Assembly: GCF_043757465.1 (NCBI RefSeq) | Contig: NZ_JAYVPL010000131.1 | Span: forward strand, 46,381-110,380 | Reading direction: 5' to 3' | Source: Armatimonas sp043757465 | GTDB taxonomy: Bacteria; Armatimonadota; Armatimonadia; Armatimonadales; Armatimonadaceae | Length of the DNA: 64,000 bases | Shown here: piece by piece, positions 42,056 through 49,385 of the stretch | Layout of the letters: each line of letters opens with the position of its first letter | Position numbering within the stretch: the stretch's first letter is position 1 | The notes under the pieces: generated by a model | What the model was told of the DNA's origin: nothing | Database searches by the model: none | The model's input: only the letters and a program-made list of their open reading frames with translations | Program-made: the position numbers and the translations under genes

Positions 42056-43072
42056 ATGACCATGAAAAAAATTGCGATTATTGGTGTAACAGGCTACGGC
42101 GGCGGGGAGCTGGCGCGGCTTTTAGCGAGGCACCCAAATGTCGAAGTGACGCAAGTCATCTCAGACAGCTCGGCGGGCAAGCCGCTGGCGAGTGCATTTC
42201 CGGGGCTGGCCGGGACAAAACTCGGGCGGCTGATCTGCGAGAAAAAAGGCGGGGAGATAGCGGCGGACGTGGTCTTTCTGGCGCAGGAGAACGGCTACGC
42301 CATGACAGTCGCCGGGGCGCTTCTGGCGCAGGGCAAGCGGGTGATTGATCTGTCTGCGGACTTTCGGCTAACGGACACGGCGGATTGGGAAAAGTTCTAC
42401 AAAATGCCTCCGGCGTCGCCTGAGCTTCTAGAGCAAGCAGTTTATGGGATGCCGGAGTTGGTAGGCAAAGAGAAGATTGCCGGGGCGCGGCTGATCGCCA
42501 ATCCGGGGTGTTATGTCACGGCCAGCAGCCTCGCTCTCGCGCCGCTGGTGAAGCATCACGGACTGTCAGGAATTATCATTGATGCCAAGTCCGGGGTCAG
42601 TGGCGCGGGCCGCTCTAAATCCGACACGATCTACCGCTACGCCGAGATGAACGAGACCGTCCGGCCTTATGCCGTGGGCGGGAGCCACCGGCATACGCCT
42701 GAGATTGCACAAAATATCGGCGCAAATGTGCTCTTCACGCCGCACCTTATTCCAATGACGCGCGGGATTCTGGCGACGTGCTACGGCCAGACAAAAGCCA
42801 GCGCCACCGAGCTCACAGAAACCCTCCGCACTGCCTACGCCGACTGCCCGTTTGTGGTCGTTCGGGAGCCGGGCGACTGGCCTTCCACGAAAGATGTGGC
42901 GGGGAGCAACTTCTGCCACTTGGCCGTCGCCAGCACAGGAGAGCAGGCGATTGTCGTTTCCGTGATTGATAACCTGGTCAAGGGCGCGGCGGGACAGGCG
43001 ATTCACAATATGAACATCATGCTCGGCTTTGAGGAGACAGCGGGCTTAGAAGGAGGCGGTCTGTGGCCGTAA
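42056..43072 (+). CDS. argC: N-acetyl-gamma-glutamyl-phosphate reductase
   Basis: A 338-residue NADP enzyme reducing N-acetylglutamyl phosphate to the semialdehyde, third step of arginine synthesis. NADP loop: KIAIIGVTGYGGGELARLL. Catalytic Cys: ANPGCYVTASSLALAPL. Further family blocks: DAKSGVSGAGRS, NETVRPYAVGGSHRHTPEI, FTPHLIPMTRGILATCY and VIDNLVKGAAGQAIHNMNIM. The coding frame is open further upstream (41993), but that part overlaps the attenuator. The start is ATG 42056 or ATG 42062, and both follow the terminator T-run directly with no Shine-Dalgarno. Confidence 0.95.
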   Translation: MTMKKIAIIGVTGYGGGELARLLARHPNVEVTQVISDSSAGKPLASAFPGLAGTKLGRLICEKKGGEIAADVVFLAQENGYAMTVAGALLAQGKRVIDLSADFRLTDTADWEKFYKMPPASPELLEQAVYGMPELVGKEKIAGARLIANPGCYVTASSLALAPLVKHHGLSGIIIDAKSGVSGAGRSKSDTIYRYAEMNETVRPYAVGGSHRHTPEIAQNIGANVLFTPHLIPMTRGILATCYGQTKASATELTETLRTAYADCPFVVVREPGDWPSTKDVAGSNFCHLAVASTGEQAIVVSVIDNLVKGAAGQAIHNMNIMLGFEETAGLEGGGLWP

Positions 43073-44262
43073 CATTTCCACATGGGTTTCAAGCCCACGG
43101 CGTTGCTGCGGGGGTCAAGAAGAGCGGCGCTCTGGATATGGGGCATATTCATGTTTTAGGTTCTCCTGATGGAAAGCCTGCTGCGATGGTGGGGACGCAG
43201 AACCAGATGTGTGCCCCGTCCGTCACGCGAAATCGGCGTGTATTGGCGGAGACGGGCGGCTATGTCACAGATGTCATCGTTAATGCGGGCTGTGCAAATG
43301 TGGCAACCGGCCCTGAAGGTGTTGCGGATAACGAGCAGATGGCCGAGTTGGCTGGCGAGGAAAACGATACTTTACCCACAACCGTTCTAACCGCTTCAAC
43401 CGGCGTGATTGGCGTGCGCCTGCCGATGGATAAAATCGACGCAGGTATTCACAGGCTCGGTCGGACACAGGGAACCGCAGAGAGCTTCGCGGAAGCGATC
43501 ATGACGACCGATCTTGTTCCCAAAATGGCTCAGGCTACTTTTGAGTTAAATGGACGAGAAATTCGGATCGGTGGGGCGTGCAAGGGCAGTGGTATGATTG
43601 CGCCGAATATGGCAACCATGCTGGCGTTTCTGACGACCGATGCAGACATTTCCCCCAAAGCTCTGGATGCTGCCCTGCGCCGCGCCGTGGAGGTGAGCTT
43701 CAACTGCATGACCGTGGACGGCGACACGTCTACCAGCGACCAGTGTATTCTCCTCGCCTCGGGCTGGGCGGACAACGAGACCATTGAGGAGCCAGAGGGG
43801 GCAGATTTCGAGATCTTTGTTTCTGCGCTTTCCGAGGTCTGTACTACGCTGGCCAAGAAAGTGGCACGCGATGGCGAAGGTGCGACCAAGCTGGTGACGG
43901 TTGAGGTGACCGGAGCTCCCTCCGATACCGACGCCAAGAAAGTAGGGCGCACGATTGCCGAGTCGCCACTGGTCAAGACCGCGCTCTTTGGCAACGACCC
44001 GAACTGGGGCCGCCTGATGATGGCCGCCGGTCGTGCAGGTGTCCCGTTTGACCCCGACAAAGCGTCTGCCACTCTCGCAGGCATCGAAGTCTTCAAAAAC
44101 GGCGTCCCGGCTGCCTTCGACAAAGCCGCCGCCTCCGAAGCCATGAAGACCGACGAGGTTCTTGTGACCGTGGATCTAGGCGCAGGCGAGGGCAAAGCCA
44201 CTTTTTACACCTGTGACTTTTCCTACGAGTATGTCAAAATCAATGCGGAATACACGACATAA
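43063..44262 (+). CDS. argJ: Bifunctional glutamate N-acetyltransferase/ornithine acetyltransferase
   Basis: A 399-residue self-cleaving N-terminal-nucleophile enzyme that recycles the acetyl group from acetylornithine to glutamate. The cleavage site and nucleophile Thr lie in LTASTGVIGVRLPMDKI (about residue 110). Other conserved blocks are NAGCANVATGPEGVADNEQMAELA, GGACKGSGMIAPNMATMLAFLTTDA, SFNCMTVDGDTSTSD and FGNDPNWGRLMMAAGRAGVPF. GTG 43063 overlaps the end of argC by 10 bp. Presence of argJ means that a separate ArgE is not needed; the family can also make acetylglutamate. Confidence 0.95.
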   Translation: MAVTFPHGFQAHGVAAGVKKSGALDMGHIHVLGSPDGKPAAMVGTQNQMCAPSVTRNRRVLAETGGYVTDVIVNAGCANVATGPEGVADNEQMAELAGEENDTLPTTVLTASTGVIGVRLPMDKIDAGIHRLGRTQGTAESFAEAIMTTDLVPKMAQATFELNGREIRIGGACKGSGMIAPNMATMLAFLTTDADISPKALDAALRRAVEVSFNCMTVDGDTSTSDQCILLASGWADNETIEEPEGADFEIFVSALSEVCTTLAKKVARDGEGATKLVTVEVTGAPSDTDAKKVGRTIAESPLVKTALFGNDPNWGRLMMAAGRAGVPFDPDKASATLAGIEVFKNGVPAAFDKAAASEAMKTDEVLVTVDLGAGEGKATFYTCDFSYEYVKINAEYTT

Positions 44263-44275
44263 CCCACTTCTTACT

Positions 44276-44322
44276 CCCCTCCCTTCGCCCCTCGGAACGA
44301 GGGTTTTAGGCGAAGGGAGGGG
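44276..44322. repeat. Palindromic hairpin repeat after argJ
   Basis: Perfect 14-bp arms CCCCTCCCTTCGCC / GGCGAAGGGAGGGG enclose an inner stem (CCTC-GGAAC-GAGG). Read through on the plus strand it would encode a PLPSPLGTRVLGEGRG-like string. That belongs to the well-known LTPLPSP type of intergenic repeat spread in many environmental bacteria. It marks the boundary of the insert in the arg operon. Confidence 0.65.
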
Positions 44323-44330
44323 CTGGGGGA

Positions 44331-44357
44331 GGGATGCAAGGGATGCGAGGGATGCAA
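44331..44357. repeat. Three tandem 9-bp repeats
   Basis: GGGATGCAA, GGGATGCGA, GGGATGCAA in direct succession between the hairpin and the start codon at 44357. The unit multiplies a potential ATG and could change spacing by slippage. Confidence 0.65.
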
Positions 44358-45697
44358 TGAAGCGAGCGATTCTGGTTGCAACAATAACGGCACTGTGCGG
44401 GGCGATGGCCTCGGCGACACCGGCGAACAAGGCGGCTCTGGGCGTGCGCTACGGGCGCTTCCTGCCCGCACGCCTCGATGCATGCTCTACCTGTCATCAG
44501 AGCGCTCCGGGCACCAAGCCGGGTGTGACACTCGACGAGTTCCCTCACAATCCCTTTGGCGCACGCCTCAAGGCCATCGCCGTACAGCTCCGGCAATCCG
44601 GCCAGCGCACCGATCTGGGTCGGCGGCTGGAGAAAATTGCGGGCGAGGACTGGTTCACGAACATCGGCACCTGCGCCGATGATCTGGCGATTGTGCGCTC
44701 GCTCTGGACGCTTGACAACGACCACGGGGCACAGCTGACGTTCCAGACGGGTCGCCATGTTCGTGAGGGCGCGCACCCGACAGTCGGTTCCTGGGCCTGC
44801 TATGGCCTCGGCACGCTCAACGAGAACCTCCCCGAGTATGTCGTGCTGGGTACCCCGACCGGCGACTGCTGCGGCGGAGCCTGGACGCACGGAGCCTCGT
44901 ATCTGGGGCCACAGTATGCCGGAGTGAAGCTCAGTGCCGACCCGAAAAAGCCCCTGCCCTTCCTCAAGCCCGCCGATAACTTAAGCGCCGACGAGCAAGC
45001 GGCGAACTTCTCGCTGATGGGTCGCCTCAACCAGCTCGCGGGCATTGACTACCCCGATGACAAAGACCTCCAGGCGCGGATAAAAGCCTACGAGCTCGCC
45101 TTCCAGATGCAGACCTCGGTGCCGGAAACGCTCCAGCTTGAAAAAGAGTCGGCGGAGACCCGTGCGCTCTACGGGCTGGACCAGGCACACACGAAAGCCT
45201 TCGGGGAGCAGTGCCTCGCGGCCCGGCGGCTGGTCGAGCGCGGCGTCCGGTTTATCCAGCTCTTCCACGGCGGCGGCGGCGGCGGGGCATGGGACGCGCA
45301 CAGCGATGTCAAGGGCAACCACACCACGCTTGCCGCGCAAGTGGATAAGCCGATTGCGGGCCTGCTCAAAGACCTCAAGCGGCGCGGTCTGCTCGACGAA
45401 ACTCTAGTGGTCTTTGGCACCGAGTTCGGGCGCACCCCCGGAGCCGAGGGCACGGGCCGCGATCACCATCCCCAGGGCTTCTGCGCCTGGCTGGCCGGTG
45501 GCGGGATAAAAGGTGGCATCACCCATGGTGCCACCGACGAGCTCGGCTTCCACGCCGTCGAGAGCCCCCACTACCTCACCGACCTCCACGCCACGGTGCT
45601 GCACCAGCTCGGCCTGGACTCTCGCAAGCTCGAAGTGCCGGGCAGAAAGCGCCTCGAAATAGACCACGGCCAACCCATCCGGGAGATTCTCGCGTAA
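44357..45697 (+). CDS. Chimeric protein: cytochrome-type N-terminus joined to truncated DUF1501
   Basis: A 446-residue open frame. Residues 1-100 are a signal peptide (KRAILVATITALCGAMASA) plus the c-type haem region of Planctomycetes DUF1549 cytochromes: LDACSTCHQ, then EFPHNPFGARL and RRLEKIAGED. From about residue 100 on it is the last two thirds of a DUF1501 protein: CADDLAIVRSLWTLDNDHGAQLTF, WACYGLGTLNENLPEYVVL, VERGVRFIQLFHGGGG, VVFGTEFGRTPGAEGTGRDHHPQGF. DUF1501 normally begins with its own Tat signal, and DUF1549 continues with a DGDG segment. Both are missing, as expected from an in-frame deletion between two neighbouring genes. Whether the chimera works is unknown. Confidence 0.65.
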   Translation: MKRAILVATITALCGAMASATPANKAALGVRYGRFLPARLDACSTCHQSAPGTKPGVTLDEFPHNPFGARLKAIAVQLRQSGQRTDLGRRLEKIAGEDWFTNIGTCADDLAIVRSLWTLDNDHGAQLTFQTGRHVREGAHPTVGSWACYGLGTLNENLPEYVVLGTPTGDCCGGAWTHGASYLGPQYAGVKLSADPKKPLPFLKPADNLSADEQAANFSLMGRLNQLAGIDYPDDKDLQARIKAYELAFQMQTSVPETLQLEKESAETRALYGLDQAHTKAFGEQCLAARRLVERGVRFIQLFHGGGGGGAWDAHSDVKGNHTTLAAQVDKPIAGLLKDLKRRGLLDETLVVFGTEFGRTPGAEGTGRDHHPQGFCAWLAGGGIKGGITHGATDELGFHAVESPHYLTDLHATVLHQLGLDSRKLEVPGRKRLEIDHGQPIREILA

Positions 45698-45710
45698 GAA
45701 GGAAAACAGT

Positions 45711-46355
45711 ATGATTTCATCTGATTGGAATGAGTTTATAAAGCTACAACACGATATTGTAAGTAGTCGTGAGGTACACCCACGATTAGGATTGCCCCAG
45801 CCAAGCTGGGTCGGTAAGAATTACTCAGCAGGTGGAATTCTCATCGTTGGAATCAACCCAGGGAATGGAAATCTGGATAATGGCCTTGATTTAGATGAAA
45901 CAAAAGTTCAGGACTGCTTATCAGAGTTCAAATTTTCAGGATCACTAGATGACTACACTAGCTATGTCAATGAAATGCACAGGCAACAAGTCTCTTCATG
46001 GGCACGTTGGACTCGGTTTACAGGTGCATTACTTGAAGGTTTAGAACTGACTTTAAATGATGTTGGCTGGCTCAACTCATGGAAATACAGAACACTGAAT
46101 GGCTCGGAGGATCTATCAATTTCTGCATTTAGACCACATATCAAGCGTTTTATTTTTAATGAACTTAAAGTTTTGAAACCACAGTTTGTTGTAACACATG
46201 GTTGGTGGGCAAAATATGCGCTTGAAGAATTCAATAAAATATCAACGACTAAAATCAGAAATCAAGATATTCCCCAAAGAGGATCTGGTTCGGCTCGCCA
46301 AGATGCTATTTTGCTTGGACAACAAATAAGAGCGGAGTATTCGACAAATCTCTAG
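45711..46355 (+). CDS. Uracil-DNA-glycosylase-superfamily-like protein (A+T-rich, probably transferred)
   Basis: A 214-residue protein. Motifs suggest the UDG fold: GILIVGINPGNG (motif 1 position), LNSWKYRTLNG and a late strand plus turn LKVLKPQFVVTHGWWAKYAL (motif 2/3 position). The catalytic Asp/Asn is not certain. Base composition is visibly different from the whole window: many AAA, TTT, ATT and AAT codons against G/C-ending codons elsewhere. It lies 13 nt behind the chimeric gene and 19 nt before a nuclease-like gene, inside the arginine operon. It is probably a DNA-repair or defence-related import. Confidence 0.5.
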   Translation: MISSDWNEFIKLQHDIVSSREVHPRLGLPQPSWVGKNYSAGGILIVGINPGNGNLDNGLDLDETKVQDCLSEFKFSGSLDDYTSYVNEMHRQQVSSWARWTRFTGALLEGLELTLNDVGWLNSWKYRTLNGSEDLSISAFRPHIKRFIFNELKVLKPQFVVTHGWWAKYALEEFNKISTTKIRNQDIPQRGSGSARQDAILLGQQIRAEYSTNL

Positions 46356-46374
46356 AGAAATAGGAGAAAGGTAA

Positions 46375-46980
46375 ATGGCATATTCAAAGTTCACACTGAC
46401 GCAGGTGCTGGAGGCATTTGACCTGGTTACCGATGACACGCGGGACTTATTTCCTGACGTGATGCCCGTCGAGCCGAGTGCGCTCCTGCGGGAGACGCTG
46501 GAGCAGAACGTGGCGGTGGCGCGGCGGATCGCGACGGAAAAAGCACGCTCGGAGCTGATCGTAGCACCCATTCTGATGGAAGCCTACCGTCGCAACCAGC
46601 CCGAGATCGGGTTCTTCTCCGGGGTGGACTTTACCGTGGACGATAAGCAAGGGCTCTCGGGGGTCTGTGACTTTCTCTTCACCCGCTCTCGGGAGCACGC
46701 GGTGATTGTCTCGCCCGTGCTCGCCGTCGTCGAGGCAAAAAAAGAAGACCTGAAGCCAGGACTGGGGCAGTGCATCGCGGAATTAGTCGCGGCACGAATC
46801 TTCAACGAGCGCAAGGGCAAGATAATCCCCGAAGTCTACGGCGTAGTGACAACCGGCACCAACTGGCAGTTTCTCAAGCTCTCCGGCCAGACGGTCTTTC
46901 TCGACCGCGAGGAGCGCTACCTCAACGGAGCTAGCCGGATTCTGGGGATTTTATTTGAAATTTTACGGGGAGAAGTTTGA
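46375..46980 (+). CDS. PD-(D/E)xK nuclease-like (type I restriction HsdR N-terminal-like) protein
   Basis: A 201-residue protein. SGVCDFLFT followed about 20 residues on by PVLAVVEAKKEDLKPGLGQCIAELVAARIFN gives the D...ExK pattern and the downstream Gln/Ala helix of PD-(D/E)xK nucleases. EVYGVVTTGTNWQFLKLSGQTVFLD follows, as in HSDR_N-type and cyanobacterial relatives. Ribosome site AGGAG lies about 10 nt upstream. Its stop overlaps the argB start (TGATG), so it is cotranscribed with the arginine genes. Codon use is normal for the genome, unlike the gene before it. Confidence 0.55.
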   Translation: MAYSKFTLTQVLEAFDLVTDDTRDLFPDVMPVEPSALLRETLEQNVAVARRIATEKARSELIVAPILMEAYRRNQPEIGFFSGVDFTVDDKQGLSGVCDFLFTRSREHAVIVSPVLAVVEAKKEDLKPGLGQCIAELVAARIFNERKGKIIPEVYGVVTTGTNWQFLKLSGQTVFLDREERYLNGASRILGILFEILRGEV

Positions 46981-47828
46981 TGCCAGAGCAGATTGCGGCA
47001 ACCTTGATGCAGGCGCTGCCTTATATCCGGATCTTTGCCGGGAAGACGATTGTGATCAAGTACGGCGGCAACGCCATGATTGATGCGGAGCTAAAAAAAG
47101 CGGTGATGCGCGACTTGGTGCTGATGCGCCTGGTAGGGATCAACCCGATTCTGGTGCACGGCGGCGGGCCGGAGATCAACGAGGCGATGAAGAAGCTCGG
47201 CAAGGAGCCGGAGTTTGTGGCGGGGCGGCGTGTGACGGACGCGGAGACGATGGAGATTGTGGAGATGGTGCTCACGGGCAAGACCAACAAGAGTATTGTC
47301 GCGCACTTGAATAGTGAGGGGGTGCAGGCAGTCGGTCTGTCGGGAAAAGACGCCAACTTGCTGATCGCGGCCAAGGACACCGACAACGGCGATCTGGGTT
47401 TTGTGGGCAAGATCACGCACGTGAACCCGGAGATTATCCACGTGCTCACCCAGAACGGCTACATTCCCGTGATCTCGTCGGTGGCGGTGGGTGCGGACGG
47501 CCAGGCGTACAACGTGAACGCGGACACGGCGGCGGCGGCGCTGGCGGCGGCGCTCCATGCCGAGAAGCTGATCCTCATGACCGATGTTGAGGGACTGTAC
47601 CGGGACTTCTCCGACAAGAGTAGCTTGGTCAGCGAGATGACGACAAGCGAGGCGCGGCAGTGGATCGCCGAGGGGATCGTGGACAAGGGCATGATTCCCA
47701 AACTGGAGGCGTGCGCGGCGGCGGTGGAGGACGGGGTGCCGCGTGCACACATCATTGATGGTCGCCGTGCCCATGCGCTGCTCATAGAGCTTTTCACAGA
47801 CAGTGGCATCGGAACTATGGTGCGATAG
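46980..47828 (+). CDS. argB: Acetylglutamate kinase
   Basis: A 282-residue amino-acid kinase, second step of arginine synthesis. ATP/phosphate loops: TIVIKYGGNAMIDAELKKAV and NPILVHGGGPEINEAM. The substrate site includes VAGRRVTDAETMEIVEMVL, LSGKDANLL and NVNADTAAAALAAAL; LILMTDVEGLYRDF and GIVDKGMIPKLEACAAAVEDGVPRAHIIDG complete it. ATG 46980 has GGGGAG 8 nt upstream; an in-frame TTG at 46977 is less likely. Proteins of this type are usually feedback-inhibited by arginine, but the N-terminal kinked helix of the hexameric, arginine-sensitive forms is short here. Confidence 0.95.
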   Translation: MPEQIAATLMQALPYIRIFAGKTIVIKYGGNAMIDAELKKAVMRDLVLMRLVGINPILVHGGGPEINEAMKKLGKEPEFVAGRRVTDAETMEIVEMVLTGKTNKSIVAHLNSEGVQAVGLSGKDANLLIAAKDTDNGDLGFVGKITHVNPEIIHVLTQNGYIPVISSVAVGADGQAYNVNADTAAAALAAALHAEKLILMTDVEGLYRDFSDKSSLVSEMTTSEARQWIAEGIVDKGMIPKLEACAAAVEDGVPRAHIIDGRRAHALLIELFTDSGIGTMVR

Positions 47829-48297
47829 TTTGGAGATTCGAGAGGCGCGGGCGGGCGAAGCGGCGCGGGTCTATGCCATCACGCGCTCGGCGTTTCTGGA
47901 GTACGCCAGCGATGTCCCGCCGCCGTCAGCGCTCTTTGAAAACGAGGCGGAGGTCGTGGGGGAGCTGGCGGAAGGCAGCCACCACGCGCTTCTGGCCGAG
48001 CGCGATGGCAAGGCGCTGGGCTGCGTCCGCTACGAGCTCGACCGGCGCGGTCTGCACTTCTTTCGGCTGGCAGTCTTGCCATCGGCGCGTCGCCAAGGCG
48101 TCGCCAAGGCGCTCTTAGCGCGACTCGAAGAAGTGGCACGGACTCACGAGAAGTCGCGGATCTGGTGCCATGTGCGGCCAAAAGTGAGCCAGAATGTCGC
48201 GCTGTACGAGAGTGTTGGTTATATGCGGAATGGTGAGGATGTGATGGTGCGCAATGGGTTCGTGATCCCGGTCGGAGTGATGGAAAAATGGATTTGA
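47803..48297 (+). CDS. GNAT acetyltransferase (first of tandem pair)
   Basis: A 164-residue N-acetyltransferase of the GNAT fold: LEIREARAGEAARVYAITRSAFLEYA, the beta-4/beta-5 region LGCVRYELDRRGLHFFRLAVLPSARRQGVAKALLARLEEVAR (Q/RxxGxA acetyl-CoA loop) and NVALYESVGYMRNGEDVMV. The start may be GTG 47803 (overlapping argB by 26 bp) or TTG 47830, which aligns better with the sister protein. It is a paralogue of the next gene, with which it shares layout and ending. Substrate unknown; its place suggests an arginine, ornithine or polyamine derivative. Confidence 0.78.
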   Translation: MASELWCDSLEIREARAGEAARVYAITRSAFLEYASDVPPPSALFENEAEVVGELAEGSHHALLAERDGKALGCVRYELDRRGLHFFRLAVLPSARRQGVAKALLARLEEVARTHEKSRIWCHVRPKVSQNVALYESVGYMRNGEDVMVRNGFVIPVGVMEKWI

Positions 48298-48758
48298 GAA
48301 TAGAGAAAACAGAAGATGTGGCCCTGATTCACGCTCTCACGCAAGCCGCGTTTGCTGAGTACGGGCGCGAGCCAGGCACATCTACTGCGCTCAAGGAGAC
48401 CGAGGCTGATATTGCAAGACATTTTGAGGGCGGAATGCAGGCACTGGTGGTTTACCCCTCGCCAACCTCTCCCCTAGCCTGCGTCCGCTACCAGATAGAG
48501 AGTGATGCGCTCTACTTCCACCGCCTCGCCGTCCACCCCGATTACCGACGGAAGGGGCTGGCGAAAAAGCTAGTCGGGCACTTAGAGGCCTTGGCGCGAG
48601 CGCAGGGTCTAGCTCGGCTCACTTGCTCCGTCCGCCTCGCCAAAACCGATAATGTCGTGCTCTACACCAGCTTGGGCTTTCGGCTCCTCGGCGAACGGAG
48701 CGTCTGCCGCGATGGCACGGCAGTTCCGACCGGCGACTTCGAGAAGAGGCTGACCTAG
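48288..48758 (+). CDS. GNAT acetyltransferase, PaiA-like by context
   Basis: A 156-residue GNAT protein: MDLRIEKTEDVALIHALTQAAFAEYG, LACVRYQIESDALYFHRLAVHPDYRRKGLAKKLVGHLEALAR (acetyl-CoA loop RRKGLA) and DNVVLYTSLGFRLLGERSV. It overlaps the preceding GNAT by 10 bp and is followed directly by paiB. In Bacillus the paiA-paiB pair consists of a polyamine N-acetyltransferase and a PaiB regulator. Here the pair is embedded between argB and argD, that is, in the pathway that supplies ornithine for polyamines. The assignment to PaiA rests on context. Confidence 0.75.
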   Translation: MDLRIEKTEDVALIHALTQAAFAEYGREPGTSTALKETEADIARHFEGGMQALVVYPSPTSPLACVRYQIESDALYFHRLAVHPDYRRKGLAKKLVGHLEALARAQGLARLTCSVRLAKTDNVVLYTSLGFRLLGERSVCRDGTAVPTGDFEKRLT

Positions 48759-49385
48759 ATGTACATCCCGCCGCATTTTCAGGTAAACGATCCCGAGACG
48801 CTCACGGCGTTTCTGCATGCTAATAGCTTTGCAAGCGTGGTAACCATTGCTAATGGCGAGCCGTTTGCCACGCACCTGCCGCTGCTCTACCAGCCGGAGA
48901 CAAACACGCTCATCGGGCACTTGGCCAAGGCCAACCCGCAGTGTGCACACCTGACCAGCGCCGAGAGCGTCTTGGCGATCTTCACCGGGCCGCACGGCTA
49001 TATCTCGCCGCGCTGGTACACGCACGCGCCCGCCGTCCCGACCTGGAATTATACTGCGGTGCATGTTTATGGGAAGCCCAAGCTCGTCACAGAACCCGAA
49101 GCGCTGACACAGATTTTACTCACGCTGGAGGCGCACTACGAACCGGAGCCTATCGCCTACGATGACGCGTTTTTCGCGCCCAAGCTCAAGGGAATTGTGG
49201 GCGTAGAGATTGAGATTTCGCGCCTCGAAGGCAAGTTCAAGCTCTCCCAAAACATCCCCGCCGAGAGCCGTGCCAGAGTTATCGAACACCTTAAACTATC
49301 CGAGCGAAGCGAGGCGGCTGAGGAACGAAGCCCCACAGCCGGACGATTTCCGTCCAGGCTTGCCGAGATAATGGAAAGCATATAA
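48759..49385 (+). CDS. paiB: PaiB-family FMN-binding-fold regulator
   Basis: A 208-residue protein with the clear PaiB pattern: MYIPPHFQVNDPETLTAFLHANSFASVVT, FATHLPLLYQPETNTLIGHLAKANPQ, LAIFTGPHGYISPRWYTHAPAVPTWNYTAVHVYGKPKLV and EGKFKLSQNIPAESRARVIEHL. The fold is a split-barrel flavin reductase. PaiB of Bacillus represses protease and sporulation genes, but the biochemical function is uncertain. ATG follows the GNAT stop directly and its own end overlaps argD (TAATG). Confidence 0.88.
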   Translation: MYIPPHFQVNDPETLTAFLHANSFASVVTIANGEPFATHLPLLYQPETNTLIGHLAKANPQCAHLTSAESVLAIFTGPHGYISPRWYTHAPAVPTWNYTAVHVYGKPKLVTEPEALTQILLTLEAHYEPEPIAYDDAFFAPKLKGIVGVEIEISRLEGKFKLSQNIPAESRARVIEHLKLSERSEAAEERSPTAGRFPSRLAEIMESI

